From contig CM041292.1 of assembly GCA_023052935.1 (NCBI GenBank), positions 114,506,436 through 114,570,435 on the forward strand: a stretch of DNA of 64,000 bases, written 5' to 3'. The notes below the pieces were generated by a model that was given only the letters and a program-made list of their open reading frames with translations, was not told the DNA's origin and ran no database searches. The DNA is from Piezodorus guildinii (taxonomy: Eukaryota > Arthropoda > Insecta > Hemiptera > Pentatomidae). Within the stretch, counting starts at the first letter, position 1. Every line of letters begins with the position of its first letter. The translations under genes were made by a program, and so were the position numbers. Below are positions 11,735-23,813 of the stretch, piece after piece.

Positions 11735-12455
11735 GATTATATTAATCAGAATGAAACCTACATGATATTAAAGCCTATTATTTTGTTAAGCGAAATAGAG
11801 AGTTTAATACAAAATGGTAACGAGCCGTATTCGTACGCAATTGGCAAAAGCTGGTTCAAGTGGCTATCCTATAAGTCTATTTTAATTTTACAAAAAAAGG
11901 TTGCAGTAACATACCAGGCAAATGTTTTCGTGTTAGAATTACCACACACAAGCACAGACCATTTTGCGATACTTGGTCATCTGAACTCAGGAAACCCTAA
12001 AACATATATTACGAGTGAAAATTCGGATTCAAAAATTTTCAAGATACTTTCCAATACTTTCCCACAGTATATATTTTATTTTATTTAAATCGATAGAGCC
12101 GTATTAAAAATTGGATGGTATTAAGTGGCGCTTCTGGTCGGCCAATTGTAATGAAAACTTGGCAGTCATCCCAGGTGGCTTATAACATTTCGCCATCTGA
12201 GCACAGATATCTAGACAAATGAAAGTAAAAACCTGTTTTCTCAGCATATTTCAAACTTGAAATTTAACAAGAAATATTTTGTCAAGTCGAAGATAAAAAA
12301 ATTTGATGCGCGCAACACACTTGACTTAAAAGGGTCCAAAATGCTTGGTATAAAGTAGTTCTTCTGATTAGCTGATCTTACAATACACTTACTATATATA
12401 TAATAATATATTTCATATATGTAGTATAATATATTTCATATATAGGTTCGTGAAA
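11735..12455 (-). repeat. Repeat A, diverged partial copy or two overlapping copies
   Basis: Read on the minus strand it follows Repeat A: the segment near AATCAGAATGAAACCTACAT at 11743, the CACACA section near 11943, the CTCAGGAAACCCTAAAACAT block near 11985, and AAAATTTTC near 12033. A second AATCGATAGAGCCGT block at 12089 then restarts the middle part, and the sequence runs to a TATATA-rich end near 12455. The 108-codon frame at 11762-12088 is part of this repeat, not a gene. Confidence 0.6.
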
Positions 12456-13239
12456 GTAAAAAATTCCCAAATACTTTTTATGTTTGCCTATCTCCAATAT
12501 GAAAAGAAAAAAATAAAATATCCCATAATTTCGAGATGAGCATGCGATTTTGAACTTTTTAATTTTTCGGAAATAACTTAATGGTAGCAAAAAGATAAGA
12601 GACACAAAGTTGTATAAGAGGAGATGTGGAAGAGAATACCCGCCAATGATGTAATAGAAGGCCCCCGGTAGGGCATCTTGTGTGGTCTGACAGGGGTCAA
12701 TATTTAGTGCATATCAGGGGCATTAATACAAAGTAATGAGCTAGCCAGTTTTTGTTTTCACCTCCCTCATACGATGAACGCTTTAATGTAGGCCAGAGTT
12801 TCAGGCAGGCTTATAGTTATGGTACTCTTTCATAATAAATGCTGCATCGTTTTTTCAAATGGTAGTAATTTAAAAAAAATTAATCGTTGTAACCACTTCG
12901 AAAAATCTAACATACAACGTCAAATAAATAAATCTAGAATTAAATATTTAGTTGTAATTGTAAATTAAATCCATTTAAAAACGCAGAAAAATAAGAAAGG
13001 TCGTCAGAAGTGAAAGAGAAAGAAACAAACAACATTTATCCGATTAGGTGGGATATATTGGTCTCAAAAGAGAGAGTACAAAAACGAGTACACTTCTTTT
13101 TTTCTTTTAATATCCAAGAGCAAGTTTCAACAGAATTATAGGACTAACTTCGAGAATAAATTAAACATAGTAAAATGAACAATCTAATAATTTACTAACT
13201 TTAATCATATAAAGATATTGTCAGATAACCATTTTTTTT
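12456..13239. other. no gene recognised
   Basis: AT-rich noncoding sequence, with slightly more G and C at 12620-12830. Confidence 0.5.
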
Positions 13240-14056
13240 TCACTTACTATATATAGTAAGGGGAAGTATTGCGAAAAGTGAAAATTTTCGAATTACAGTT
13301 TTCAACGAAATACACGTTTTAGGGTCCTGAGTCCAAATAACCAAGTCACGTAAAAAAGGTCCTGTGTGTGTGTGTTTGTTGTAACTCCGGGCGAAACGGT
13401 AAAGTCCTATGAATGAAATTTCATATTTTAAGACAACTATACGCCGAGACTGAAAAACTGTTTTTTCAAAATTTAGCTGACCAGAAAGGCACTTATACCA
13501 TGTATTTTGCACCTTTTTTCGATTTCTCAAAACGTTCAGACGATTTTTGATTAAAATCGCTATATCGATGTAAAAATTTAATGGCTTAATATCATGTAGT
13601 TTTTATTCTGATTAAAATGGTATGACAGGCTTAAAATACGATATTTAAAATTTTCTTCCCCAAAGTACTTTAATTTTAGTAGATTTCAATGAAAAAAACT
13701 ATATTATCTTGTTAACGCTGATGAAAAACTGGTAATATATAAATTGATACATTCGATACCCAACTAAGGAGAAAACAGAAAAAAATTTTTTATGCAATTT
13801 TTCGTTTTTGACATAAAGAGTATATACGTGTATGTATACGTTGGAAGCTAAAGATTTTAGAAAAAATATGATCATAAATTAACTGATTATTTTATAATAT
13901 ATTATAGATTTTTTATAAAACCATGTTCTATAGAAATTCAATTTATTAATTCCATTAATAGTTTCACGTATTTTTATCTCTAACTGTTTTTGAAAATACT
14001 TTCATTGATTTTAAATGGAGTGTAAGTGAAAGTCGTGTATTGCCCGCACCGATTTT
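13240..14056 (+). repeat. Repeat A, full length but with many short deletions
   Basis: Begins CACTTACTATATATAGTAAG and ends GTAAGTGAAAGTCGTG. It is colinear with the 57101 copy, and the ~110 bp just beyond its end (14057-14165) also matches 57984-58105. Compared with that copy it repeatedly lacks one base of a run (GGGC for GGGGC-type changes), a pattern discussed in the findings. Confidence 0.8.
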
Positions 14057-14403
14057 ATGATATAGGGTACACCTCAATACAGGATACTAGGGAATCAGCT
14101 CAAGAGATTCCGACTTTTCCATATAGTAGAAGTCTATTACCTGCCAAATTCGTGAATCGCAAAACAAGAATAATGCAATTAATTTGTATAATAATTAAAA
14201 ATATATATGACTAATTCTTTACGATAAGATCACTATATACCCGTCCAGCTGAATTTAGTTGTTAAGTTGACTTACCAATGATTATATGAACTTGAATACT
14301 GTTGTTATTATAATCAATATTTACAAACCTGGCTACAATTATTTACAATCATCTTTTCTATCTATTTATTATATATATTATTATATATTATATATATATA
14401 TTA

Positions 14404-14825
14404 TATAGTATATATATATATATAAATCTGTGTCACTATGTTTGTTCGGATTTAACTCTGAAATTACTGAACCGACTTAGATCAACTTGTAAGGTATCTG
14501 TTATTTGGTCCAACTTAAATGATAGGATAATTTTATTACTATTTATGGTTGAAAATATATTTTTCTAAACTAAAACCAAATTTTTTAACTGTGCAACACA
14601 GGTTAAACATGTAACCTTCCATATCTTCACATATGGTTATTAATTTAAATATAATGTGTGTTGATTGTTTCTATCGTTTATTATAAAAATAGCATTCACA
14701 TTTGTTTCCATTATATAAAATACATATACTATACTTTCCAGAAATTTAAGTATCATTCGAAAGACTTGCAATGATTTGTGAGTTCAAGAGTAATATATAT
14801 ACAACGTTATGTTTAAAAGATGGTA
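14404..14825 (+). mobile_element. partial Helitron (5' part)
   Basis: From about 14424 to 14815 this matches, in inverted orientation, the 5' part of the Helitron at 16641-17971. Examples are CTGAAATTACTGAACCGACT, TTATTTGGTCCAACTTAAAT and the CAACACAGGTTAAACATG block. Homology stops shortly after TTATGTTTAAAAGA at about 14825. No 3' terminus was found. It also provides an empty-site reference for the LINE inserted in the other copy. Confidence 0.65.
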
Positions 14826-15109
14826 TGTGATTGTAACATAGAGTAAATAAAATTGATATCTGACATGAATAATAACTTTTATTTATCATAACAGAGTAGC
14901 TCATTGCTATTCACCTGTAATTCTTTATTAACCCCATTCAACATAGTCACTATCACATTTTGTAATTTGTAGCAATCTTAATTAAAATTATTTATTTATC
15001 AAATTGGATTCGCCAAACCTCAAACAAAGATAAGATCAGTATTTTTTTCAATGTTCTCGATATTATGAAACAAGATATTTTAGTTATTTAGATATAACTG
15101 CTGATATAT
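14826..15109. other. no gene recognised
   Basis: AT-rich sequence between the partial Helitron and a Repeat A fragment. Confidence 0.5.
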
Positions 15110-15707
15110 GTTACAAACGTTTTTACCAAATCAGCTAACAAAGGGTCACTTATACATGCATTTTGCACTACTTATGATTTTCTCGAATACGTCCAAATAT
15201 CGATGTAGAATTGGACGCTTAAATCATTAGTTTCATTCTGATTGAAATAGTTGCGGCTAATCGTATTTCAACATTTCTTCCTCTAAAGTACCTTTAATTT
15301 AGTAGTTTTTATGAAATCCACACATATCTCATTATTAAAACTAAAAAGGTAAATATATAAGTTGAGCAATTCGATAACCAACTAAATGAGATAACTGCAA
15401 AAATATTTTTTAATCCAATTTATTTTTTGACTTAGAAATAATATACATATATTTATATACGTTGGAATGCAAAAGATTTTAGAAAAAATTTATTTATACA
15501 TAATATTGTAAAGTTGACGGAAGTGATCAAATCATAAAACAATGATTGTCGTAGATAATAATAGATGATTTAATAATACACACGTTTCTTATAAAAATTA
15601 AATGTAAATAATTATTTAACAATTTATTTTCGTTTCTAAATTTGTTTAAAAATTCTTTAATAAATAACGGAGGTAAGGGAAAGTCGTGTGTTGCGCGTAC
15701 CTGATTT
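15110..15707 (+). repeat. Repeat A, 5'-truncated copy
   Basis: Contains only the second two thirds of the family. It runs from a TCAGCTAACAAAGGGTCACT segment through ACCAACTAAATGAGATAAC to the terminal GGAGGTAAGGGAAAGTCGTG near 15670. Confidence 0.7.
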
Positions 15708-16079
15708 TGGCAATGTGTCTCGATATTAGAAACAAGATATTTATACTTATATTAGATAAATTATAATAATAGGTTAAGTTGTTATTCAATCAATTTCCTC
15801 ATCAACCATAATTCTAACTTTAGCCTAGTTGCCATTTTATTCTGTTAAATATACAATAGCGATCCGGTAGAAGTAGGCATAGCCAAAATTACTCGATATA
15901 TTTTAGCTGTAACGTAATCGTGTTATATAGTCACGTTTGCAACATAAATGTGATTGATATACATTGATCCAACGAGTAGGAATATTTTTACATGATAAAA
16001 ACTTTGATAAATGTAATTGTTAAAAATATAATATTTATATTTCTTGAAAATGTATACGTCTTCTAATGATGGAGTAGTT
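15708..16079. other. no gene recognised
   Basis: AT-rich noncoding sequence. Confidence 0.5.
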
Positions 16080-16240
16080 GTTGACCGTTTTGACTATATG
16101 GTATCCGTTTTTCATCACTCCATTAACTTTTACATTTTTTTTTTTACTGTGTTTATGTTCAAAAACTAAAAAATTAAATTAAAAACATTTTTTTGATATT
16201 TTCTCCTTTAGTTGGATATCGAATTTGTTCATATATAGGG
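16080..16240 (-). repeat. Repeat A internal fragment
   Basis: Read on the minus strand this matches the internal region of Repeat A. Plus-strand markers are CATCACTCCATTAACTTTTA at 16114, GTTCAAAAACTAAAAAATTA at 16158 and TTTAGTTGGATATCGAATT at 16208. Neither end of the family is present. Confidence 0.6.
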
Positions 16241-16640
16241 AAGGTATATCAAGGACGGGAATATGAAGGTGTAAGTGAGTAAATATCCAAATAGAAATAA
16301 AGGAAAACCAAAGGGACGTAAATTTATAAGATTAAAAACTATAACAGATTTAGAAAATGTGGCAACACTATGCAAAAATGGCGCTCGAAATCGACAATGT
16401 AACAAATTTAATTTGTGTCAGTTTTTAAAATTGAATTTCATCATAACTTGTCTTGTATTTAAGTTTTATAATAAGATAATCACAGAATATAGAACAATCC
16501 ATGGATATCGTTTTCAGAGGTTATAACAACAAAGATGTGACGGAAATATGCAGCACAGAGAACTGTTGTATCATACAGGAAGAAAATGATAGATTTTATA
16601 AGCAAATAATGTTTTTAGATTTTTAAAATTTTATATTAAA

Positions 16641-17971
16641 CTAGCTGTAACCTGCGGCTTTGCTCGCGAATAATTAATTTTGTCTTTATTTAAATTTGCA
16701 TAAATGCGTTTATGAGTGGTAACTATAAAACGCATATGATGGAGCTGTTTTTTGGCGATGTGGTAACAAAGAAACTACCAATAAAAAATACTTCCTTTAT
16801 TTTTTCTTTACTGGTGTGTTTTCTTGGTAGCTGCGCCCTCAACCAACTTCCTTGCCATCTAGTCAAAACGGTCAACAACTACTCCATTATTATAAGACGT
16901 ATACATTTTCAAGAAATATAAATATATACAGTACCAAGTAGCCACATCTATATTATTCAATAACATCGCTTTGTCTTTTAAACATAACCGTTGTATATCA
17001 TGTTCAAACTAACAGACGACAAAATCTGTAAGTGTGACGGTAAAAGCGAACAGAAATACGACCATCTTTAATTCGATTGCAGTAAACTGGACAAACATAA
17101 ACACAAACTGATCTCAACAGTCCTACTTAACGGAGACCAATGGCCGCCTTCGAAGTGTGACCTTCTTACAAAATATTTTTCAAAATTTGATGAATTTGTG
17201 GACCGGGTGGACTATGCAGAATTACTTTCACTGTTACTAAAACTAGTCAATTAGTTAGTTAGTTTGTATTATTTTGTTAAGTAGTTATAATAAATGAATT
17301 ATTTGTTGCTGGTTTCTTTGTTTAGTCAATTAGTTAGTATTATTTTGTTAATTCGTTATAACAAATGATTAATTTATCAGTTTATATTTATTAGTTTTAT
17401 TTACCAGTTATTACACAATTTTTTATATTCTGTAACATAATTTATATTATGTAATAAAAAATACGCGTTGTATCGCAAGATGGTAAGCGTGGAAATAAAT
17501 GCACCCATTGCAGGGTTACTGTAATGAGGAAAACCTTAACCGTTGTACATCATCATAACACTTTGGCAACTCATAACTCATAGCAAGTCTTTCATATGAG
17601 TACTTATAATTTTTCTGGAAACGTATAGTAATATGTATTTTATTATAAATGGAAACTATAATGTGAATGCATATTTTTATAATAAGAACGAATAGAAACA
17701 ATCAACACACACTTATATTTAAATTAATAATCACATATGTGAAGATATGGGAAGGTTACCATGTTTAACCTGTGTTGCCACAGTTAAACAAATTTTGTTT
17801 TACGTTTTAGAAAAATATATTTTTCAACCATTTAAAATAGTAATAAAAACTATCCTATCATTTAAGTTGGACCAAATAACAGATACTTACGAAGTTTGAT
17901 CTAAGTCGGTTCAGTAATTTCAGAGTTTATCCCGAACAAACATTGTGACACGAGATTTTTATATATATAGA
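16641..17971 (-). mobile_element. Helitron with both termini, carrying a LINE insertion
   Basis: On the minus strand the 5' end is TCTATATATATAAAAATCTCG (17971 inward) preceded by A. The 3' end is GCGAGCAAAGCCGCAGG...CAGCTAG (ending 16641) followed by T. This fits Helitron rules: a 5' TC, a 3' CTRR and insertion between A and T, with no inverted repeats. No Rep or helicase coding is visible, so it is non-autonomous. Bases 17002-17536 are a later LINE insertion, leaving about 0.8 kb of Helitron. The left 5' half is shared with 14404-14825. Confidence 0.7.
17002..17536 (+). mobile_element. LINE C-terminal fragment inserted in the Helitron
   Basis: The forward frame from about 17000 reads LTDDKICKCDGKSEQKYDHL, then a Cys-Lys-Leu segment, NGDQWPPSKCDLLTKYF and FVDRVDYAELLSL, up to a stop near 17253. 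This is the Cys/His zinc-finger tail typical of insect LINE polyproteins (Cys-x-Cys...His...Cys). The 3' UTR includes an internal ~75 bp tandem duplication (17247-17310 and 17323-17372). The flanks carry a TAACCGTTGTAYATCAT direct repeat (16985-17001 and 17537-17553). The homologous Helitron copy at 14404 is continuous there. Confidence 0.7.
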
Positions 17972-18681
17972 TATTCATTTGTGTTTTAAAATCTCTCAAA
18001 AACCAATACTAAGTATGAAAATAATGGTCAATTTAAAAAATGTTAATAATGTAAATAGAGTTTTATCTTTCGGCTCACCTAAAAAAACTTGATTGTTTGT
18101 TTCGTTTGACATATTTTACTGTTATTCGAAGTCAGGTCTGTACAGAAGACATATATTTGCATTCAGATAGGTTAAAATTTTTATTTTAAAGATTTACGCG
18201 GATACATGAGTTGATTTAAACTTTTCACAGTCACCAGAGAGGTGATAAATCTGTTAGCTTCCTCAATCGTCAATTTTTTTCCCCAGTTGACAGTTATCGT
18301 AAATGAGTGATTGCCAGGCGACTGCTATCGCTGAGCTTAACATATTACAGTTCCCACCATGGCCGTCTTAACGAACCGTCAACCCAAGTGTACAAATTTA
18401 CCTTCATCAGTTTCTATAGTATCTGTCAGCTGCTAACAAACTTCGGAAACAAAACCGGCTTATTTGTGACATAAATATTTATTCCTGTGTTAGATAAACT
18501 GGACAGTTACATCTGTTTCTCGCGATCGGTGGTGTTTATCAAAGGCATTATCAGTTTTAAACATTAATAAACATCCCAATGGCAGGGATTAGTTTCTGAA
18601 GAAGCTAAAAGCTTAATTCAATTGAATAGCTCATAACTCAACTAACATCATATAATGTATTAATATCACTAACACATTCGT
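17972..18681. other. no gene recognised
   Basis: Noncoding. The part from 18200 to 18560 is less AT-rich than its surroundings and could hold regulatory or conserved noncoding sequence, but no motif decides this. Confidence 0.4.
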
Positions 18682-19562
18682 TTTACTTTCACCTACCTAT
18701 ACATATGTAATATACAGAAAGGGAAAGTATTGCGAGCGTGAAAATTTTCGCATTCCAGTTTTCAACGGAACTGTAGGTTTTAGGGTCCTCTGAGTCCAAA
18801 AAACCAAGTCCCGAAAAAATGTGCGCGTCTGTGTGCGGGCGTGTGTGCGGTAAGTGGTAAGAGCGAAAACGAAAAGACGTACTAAACTGAAATTTCATAT
18901 TTAGCACAACTATACACCCGAGTTACAGCAACTTTTTCACGAAAATCGGCTGACCAAAAGTGCTACTTTGCACCATCCATTTTGCAACTTTTAAGATTAT
19001 CTCAAAAACGGCTCTAACGATTTTGATTAAAATCACTACATGTATGCAGGTTTCATTCTCACTGAAATAGTCTGTACAGGGTTTGAATGACGATTTTCTT
19101 CCTCTAAAGCAACTTTATTTTCATAGATTACCCTTATTAAGATTGATAGACCACGGCTAAATGAAACAGTTGAACGAATTTGATAACGAACTAAAGGAGA
19201 AAAGAGCGAAAATATTTATTTAATGTAATTTTTGGTTTTTGAACATAAGAACAGCAAAATGGATGTATAATACATCGCTGGAAATCTAAAGGTTTTAGAA
19301 AAAATATTGTCTTCTATACAAAGTTGTAAACGGCAATGTAAGGTGACAAATAGGGGTTAATTACGTATAATTATACCTAACGATTTTATATCGCAATATT
19401 ATTTTTTCTGAATTATATGTTTCCAGTGAACTGAAAAAAAAAAAAAAAATTATATAAAAATTAACTTCAAATTTTTTTAAATTTAAGTTTATTTAATAGT
19501 TCTTAAATTTATTTTAACAGCCGAGGTAAGTGAGAGTCGTCTGTTGCCGGCACCAGATTTTT
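18682..19562 (+). repeat. Repeat A, near full length
   Basis: Begins ACTTTCACCTACCTATACAT and GGGAAAGTATTGCGAGCGTG, and ends GAGGTAAGTGAGAGTCGTC with CACCAGATTTTTTT. The terminal inverted repeat is clear here (ACTTTCACCTACCT against AGGTAAGTGAGAGT). It lacks some internal sequence compared with 8777-9683. The 72-codon antisense frame at 18689-18907 lies within it. Confidence 0.8.
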
Positions 19563-19714
19563 TTAATAACAGCTTTTTCCCCAATCCTGCCTAGATGGTA
19601 TAAGGAACATCCATTAAAAATTTAGGATTCACAACCATAGTCCTTTTTGAGACATAGAGATGACTATATGAGCAAGTGATTGAAAACTTGCTTTTAGAAA
19701 TATTGAAGCAAGAT

Positions 19715-20700
19715 AAAATATAAATTTTTTAACATCATTTATTGAAATTTACAACTGTACTTCAAAGTACAACAAGTAAATGTGACAAAAGATAAATGGC
19801 GTGAAAGAGACTTGAAGAAGAACTACCCAATGACAGCACTCCTGTAACTTTTCTAAACTTGAAGGTCTCGGGGCCATCTTCTTTTCAGACGCCTCAGAGG
19901 ATTGTCAGGAATGGAAGAGGAAGCAAGGATAGAAACTAGTGGGTTAGAGTGGGAGAGGAGTTTGTTATGGAAGGAGTGATATCTGGTTCGGGCTAGATCA
20001 GCAACAAATGGAATATTTAGGTCTTTATGGATGAGTTTATTTGTGACAAAGTAAGGAGCGTTGAGGATTTTAAGAAGGATTTTGGATAGTAAGGATTGGA
20101 TCCGGGAAGAATTTGAAGGTTTAGTAGAGCCCCAAAGCTCAACTCCGTAAGTCCATATAGGCCTAATGGTAGTCATGTAGGGAAGTCTTTTGTAGTTAAG
20201 TGGAAGTTTAGAGCATTTGTCAAGCAAGTGTTGAAGTAATCGAAAGCGGCGAGCAGTTTCTTGTTGTTTCAGTCTAGTGTGCGGATTCCATGTGAGACGT
20301 TTGTCAAGCAGGAGACCTAGATAGCGTATCTGTTCGACCGGGACAAGAGGGATATTATTAAAGGATACTGTAAGACAGGAGGTCATTGGTTTGCGACGGA
20401 GGGTAAAGATTATTTGGTGGGATTTTTCTGAATTTATTTTAATTCTCCAATTCTGACACCATACCTGAAGGTCTCTGATGTGGGATTGTAGGGTTTGAGA
20501 AGCAATAGTAGGATCGTTATTGACTGATAACACACAAGTGTCATCAGCATACGTAGAGAGGAAAGTGTTAGGATTGGTTGGGATGTCAGCTGTATAGACT
20601 GTGAAGAGAATGGGTCCAAGGATACTGCCTTGTGGGACGCCAGCGGACTGAACAAAAAGGGATGAATAGGAGCACTTGTGTTTTATTTTGAAGGATCAGT
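19715..20700 (-). pseudogene. LINE (Jockey-type) reverse transcriptase C-terminal half and 3' UTR
   Basis: Minus-strand coding of the second half of a non-LTR reverse transcriptase. Upstream of 20533 the frame reads SAGVPQGSILGPILFTVY and then a STYADDTCVLSVNN segment containing the YADD catalytic box. The open frame then runs 226 codons through KSHQIIFTLRR, VPVEQIRYLGLLLDKRLTWN, RPIWTYGVELWGSTKPSN and LLKILNAPYFVTNKLIHKDL to RRLKRRWPRDLQV. A 3' UTR with AATAAATGATG follows. The 5' part (endonuclease, ORF1, first RT motifs) is missing. Related fragments lie at 1120, 3358, 47646 and 59205. Confidence 0.88.
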
Positions 20701-22234
20701 CAGTGAGATAGGACTGAATGATGAGGAAGTATGTTGGAGGAAGGAATTTTCGGAGTTTGTAAAACAGTCCTGGGTGCCAGACTCGGACAAAGGCCAAAAT
20801 ATAATTAAAAAAAAAATCAATATGAAAATAGCTCCTAAATTGTCCAATACTATATCCCGAGACAATATGGTATATCCAAGCTAGGTAGTCAATAAATAAA
20901 ATATAGGATATACTAAATTATCAATAATTATAAGAACAAGGATAATTTTAAATATAGCAAAAATAAAGAGATCAGTACTGCTGTATTAATCAATTTCTTT
21001 TTGCATGGAGGTATGCATGCATTTCTTTATGCAAAGAAAAAAGAAATGTTTAGAAACCACAGTTATCACAGAGAGCTAGAATACAATCAATCGTTAAACA
21101 TGTTTGGGTATCATGTTCAGGTTTAGATTGCATCTGGGATATTAAATTAAAAAATGATCATATCCAGCAGCAAATTCTTCATAGTTAGTGAACATTTTCC
21201 CAATATAGTGCGTCTAAAAGACCACGCCAAAGAAACTCATTTCTTAGCTGTCCTGTTGATGACCTTAAACATTGGATGAATAGTTAAAACTATTTTATTG
21301 TTTCCTTTCTTGATAGCCATGTGTACTCTTTTACTTCTTAATTTCCGAACAATCAACAATTTGTAATCATTATAATTCCATTAAATTAAAATTAACCGTA
21401 TTGTTAAATCTGTTTAGTAGAAATAGTCTGATTGTTTTTCAGAGTTGTTGTGAAACAAGCACTTTCCAATTATTAAAGTTTAATATACCTTAATGACAAG
21501 TAAATGAATAAAAAAAAAAAAAATAATACAGGATTAGCACAATTTCATTCCATTTCTTGACCAAGACTATTTTGTTTCAGTATTACCAAAATGGTTAAAG
21601 ATCGATATTCATTGAGACTCTATTTTATGACTCCTAAGGTGCAGACCAGAAATTAATGTTTAGTATTAATTTTGAATAAAAGAAAAGAAGTTATAGTGAA
21701 CAAAAAGAACTTTATAACAAAAAGATATATTTAGCAGCAAAACTAAACATTTTGTGCAAATATGATCTAAGAATAATAAAAACAATAATAAAATAACTGC
21801 AAGACCTATCTTATTAACAGCTATGCATTTAACTTCTAAAATAGTAGTTTCTAAACTTTTCTTCAAGAAACTAACATATTGACCCCTTTGTTATGAGAAT
21901 AAGTCTCCCTTTGCAAATGTTGATTTTTTAATTTCATAAATTTTAAATCTGTATTTTAAACTGGTAGAACTGCTATTTACTTTGATAATATGTTATTGCA
22001 GCAAATTCATATTCTTCAAGATTGGTTTAGCAAATAATAAGTCCTTTCAGTTTTTCTGTTTATTTTTATGTCACTATGATACACTTCTTATCTGATGAAT
22101 TAATCCTTAAGGTGGATAGTTTATCCATATGTCAACAACTACATCTGTTAGCTGTTGTTGAAACTAGCTTGGTATTGTGTCTGCAATGGCACTGTGAATA
22201 TAGATGGAAATATCATTCATTATCAGCATATTTT
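20701..22234. other. no gene recognised
   Basis: AT-rich noncoding sequence. A frame at 22076-22258 runs into the mariner relic but its own first ~50 residues are not recognisable as transposase. Confidence 0.45.
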
Positions 22235-23170
22235 GTTGCATTATTAAAAAAAAGGTAAGCGTGCTGCAAAATCTCATGGGAAAATTTGCAATGTTTATGT
22301 GGATGATGTCTTAACCAAACGCACCTGTCAAAGTTGGTTTGAAAAATTTCAATTAGGAAATGTTGACATCAATAATGGCAGTCTGGTTGCCCACATGAAA
22401 TCAAACAGCCATTTCATGTCCATTGTCAATTAAAATCCTGCCCAATCAGTGTGAGAGATGGGTTTTTGGCCCTAAACGTATCGAATACAAGCTTAGAAAA
22501 CCACTTGCACAAGTTTTATGTTTAGGTCCCTCACTCTCTAACAAAAGTCAAATTTCTGTAAGTGATTCACCACGGAACCAGCAACAAAATGACCCAATTG
22601 GGAAAAGATTGATAACGGGAAATGAAAAATGGATATTTTAGAATAATTTAGACTATAGAAAATCTTGGAGATCTGGTAGTGAGGCTCCTAAAAGAATGTC
22701 AAAACCTGGATTGCATCCAAAGAAGATAGAGCTTTCCATATGGTGGGATTTCAATGGTGTTATTTTCTATGGGCTACTGCCATCAGGACAAACAATTGAA
22801 TCAACTCTATATTCCTCATAATCAACAAAATTATATGAATGAATTAAAAATAAACGCCCGGAACTGGCAAATGGGAAGGGTGTTGTGTTCCATCAAAATA
22901 ATGCTAGGCCCCACCCCTCACTTGTAATAAATTATTGAACCTTGGATGGGAGATTTTGCCTCACCCTCCCTATTCTCCAGACCACTAATTTTGGTCTCTG
23001 CAGAACTCCATGAATGGAAAGAAATTCTAAAAGGAAGTTTACATAAACAACCACTTGAATCAGTTTTTCAACAATAAACTCCAGATATTTTATGAACATG
23101 GTTTTATGCAGTTAGTGGAAAGATGGGAAAAAGTAGTACTAAATAATGGTCAATATATTGTAGATTAATA
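22235..23170 (+). pseudogene. mariner-family transposase pseudogene
   Basis: The order of motifs is that of a mariner transposase: KRAAKSHGKICNVYVDDVLT and RTCQSWFEKFQLGNVDINN (N-terminal helix-turn-helix, 22250-22380), GKRLITGNEKWIF (22600), DYRKSWRSGSEAPKRMSKPG (22650-22715), LSIWWDFNGVIFYGLLPSG (22733-22788), GKGVVFHQNNARPHPS (22876) and WEILPHPPYSPDH, then LNQFF and ERWEKVV near 23130. Two of three catalytic aspartates are replaced by asparagine (TGNEKW and HQNN), and stops and frameshifts interrupt the frame. The third Asp, in YSPDH, is retained. Terminal inverted repeats were not identified. Confidence 0.85.
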
Positions 23171-23671
23171 TACAGTTTTATTCCACGCTGAAAAACTGAT
23201 AAGATTTATTTTCAAACCCAATACTTGAAATTTCTGCCTGTCTGCTTACTGAATCTCGTAATCCTGTGGAAGAATTTAGTCAACAATTTTTATTTCTAGT
23301 TTGTTTTTTATAAAGTTGTCATAAGGATTCCATTAATATCTTTTACAGCCTATTTCCAAGGGGTATGGTCTATTCAACATTCTTCTATGAACTAGCATAA
23401 AGATTGCATCAAGTTCACATCCATATTTGCTTTTTTTTCTAAATTATTACAGTAATGTTATCACTACAAATATTCTGTAGTTTGGAATTCCAGAATATTT
23501 TATCTATTAGGTATCCAGTTTACAATGTTTTGTGACATGTTTTAGGTCCTACGGGTGTTAGATTTGTCATCCTTTTAATCAAGCCACAAATTCAATCATT
23601 ACATTTTTATCCATAAATTGTCATTGTTAAACCTAAATCTTAATAATACCAATCAATGGGAAAACTAAAGG
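23171..23671. other. no gene recognised
   Basis: Noncoding sequence between the mariner relic and the possible terminal exon. It may be 3' UTR of the minus-strand gene. Confidence 0.35.
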
Positions 23672-23813
23672 TTATGCTGGCATTAGCATTGATAATGAAG
23701 AGGCTCTTGCATTTCGATCTTGACCTTTAATTACATCAAACAGTCCTTGCCATTCATTAAGATATTCTTGTTTAATATACTTGACAACTTCTATGAATTT
23801 GATATCTTTATTC
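23672..23813 (-). CDS. possible terminal coding exon of the mitochondrial-type gene
   Basis: On the minus strand a TTTTTAATAG acceptor is followed by one base and then 46 open codons ending in TAA. The peptide starts NKDIKFIEVVKYIKQEYLNE and ends SSLSMLMPA, with ordinary charged and aromatic content unlike the AT-rich noise around it. It lies about 700 bp downstream of the exon at 24524-24742 on the same strand. The phases do not match if the strong donor at 24523 is used (phase 0 into phase 2). They match if a weaker donor (AGCTG then GTATTG, near 24498) is used, or if there is a small middle exon. Function unknown. Confidence 0.35.

Noticed and set aside
11762..12088. 108-codon forward frame
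   Set aside because: Lies wholly within a reverse-oriented Repeat A copy and is broken in homologous copies.
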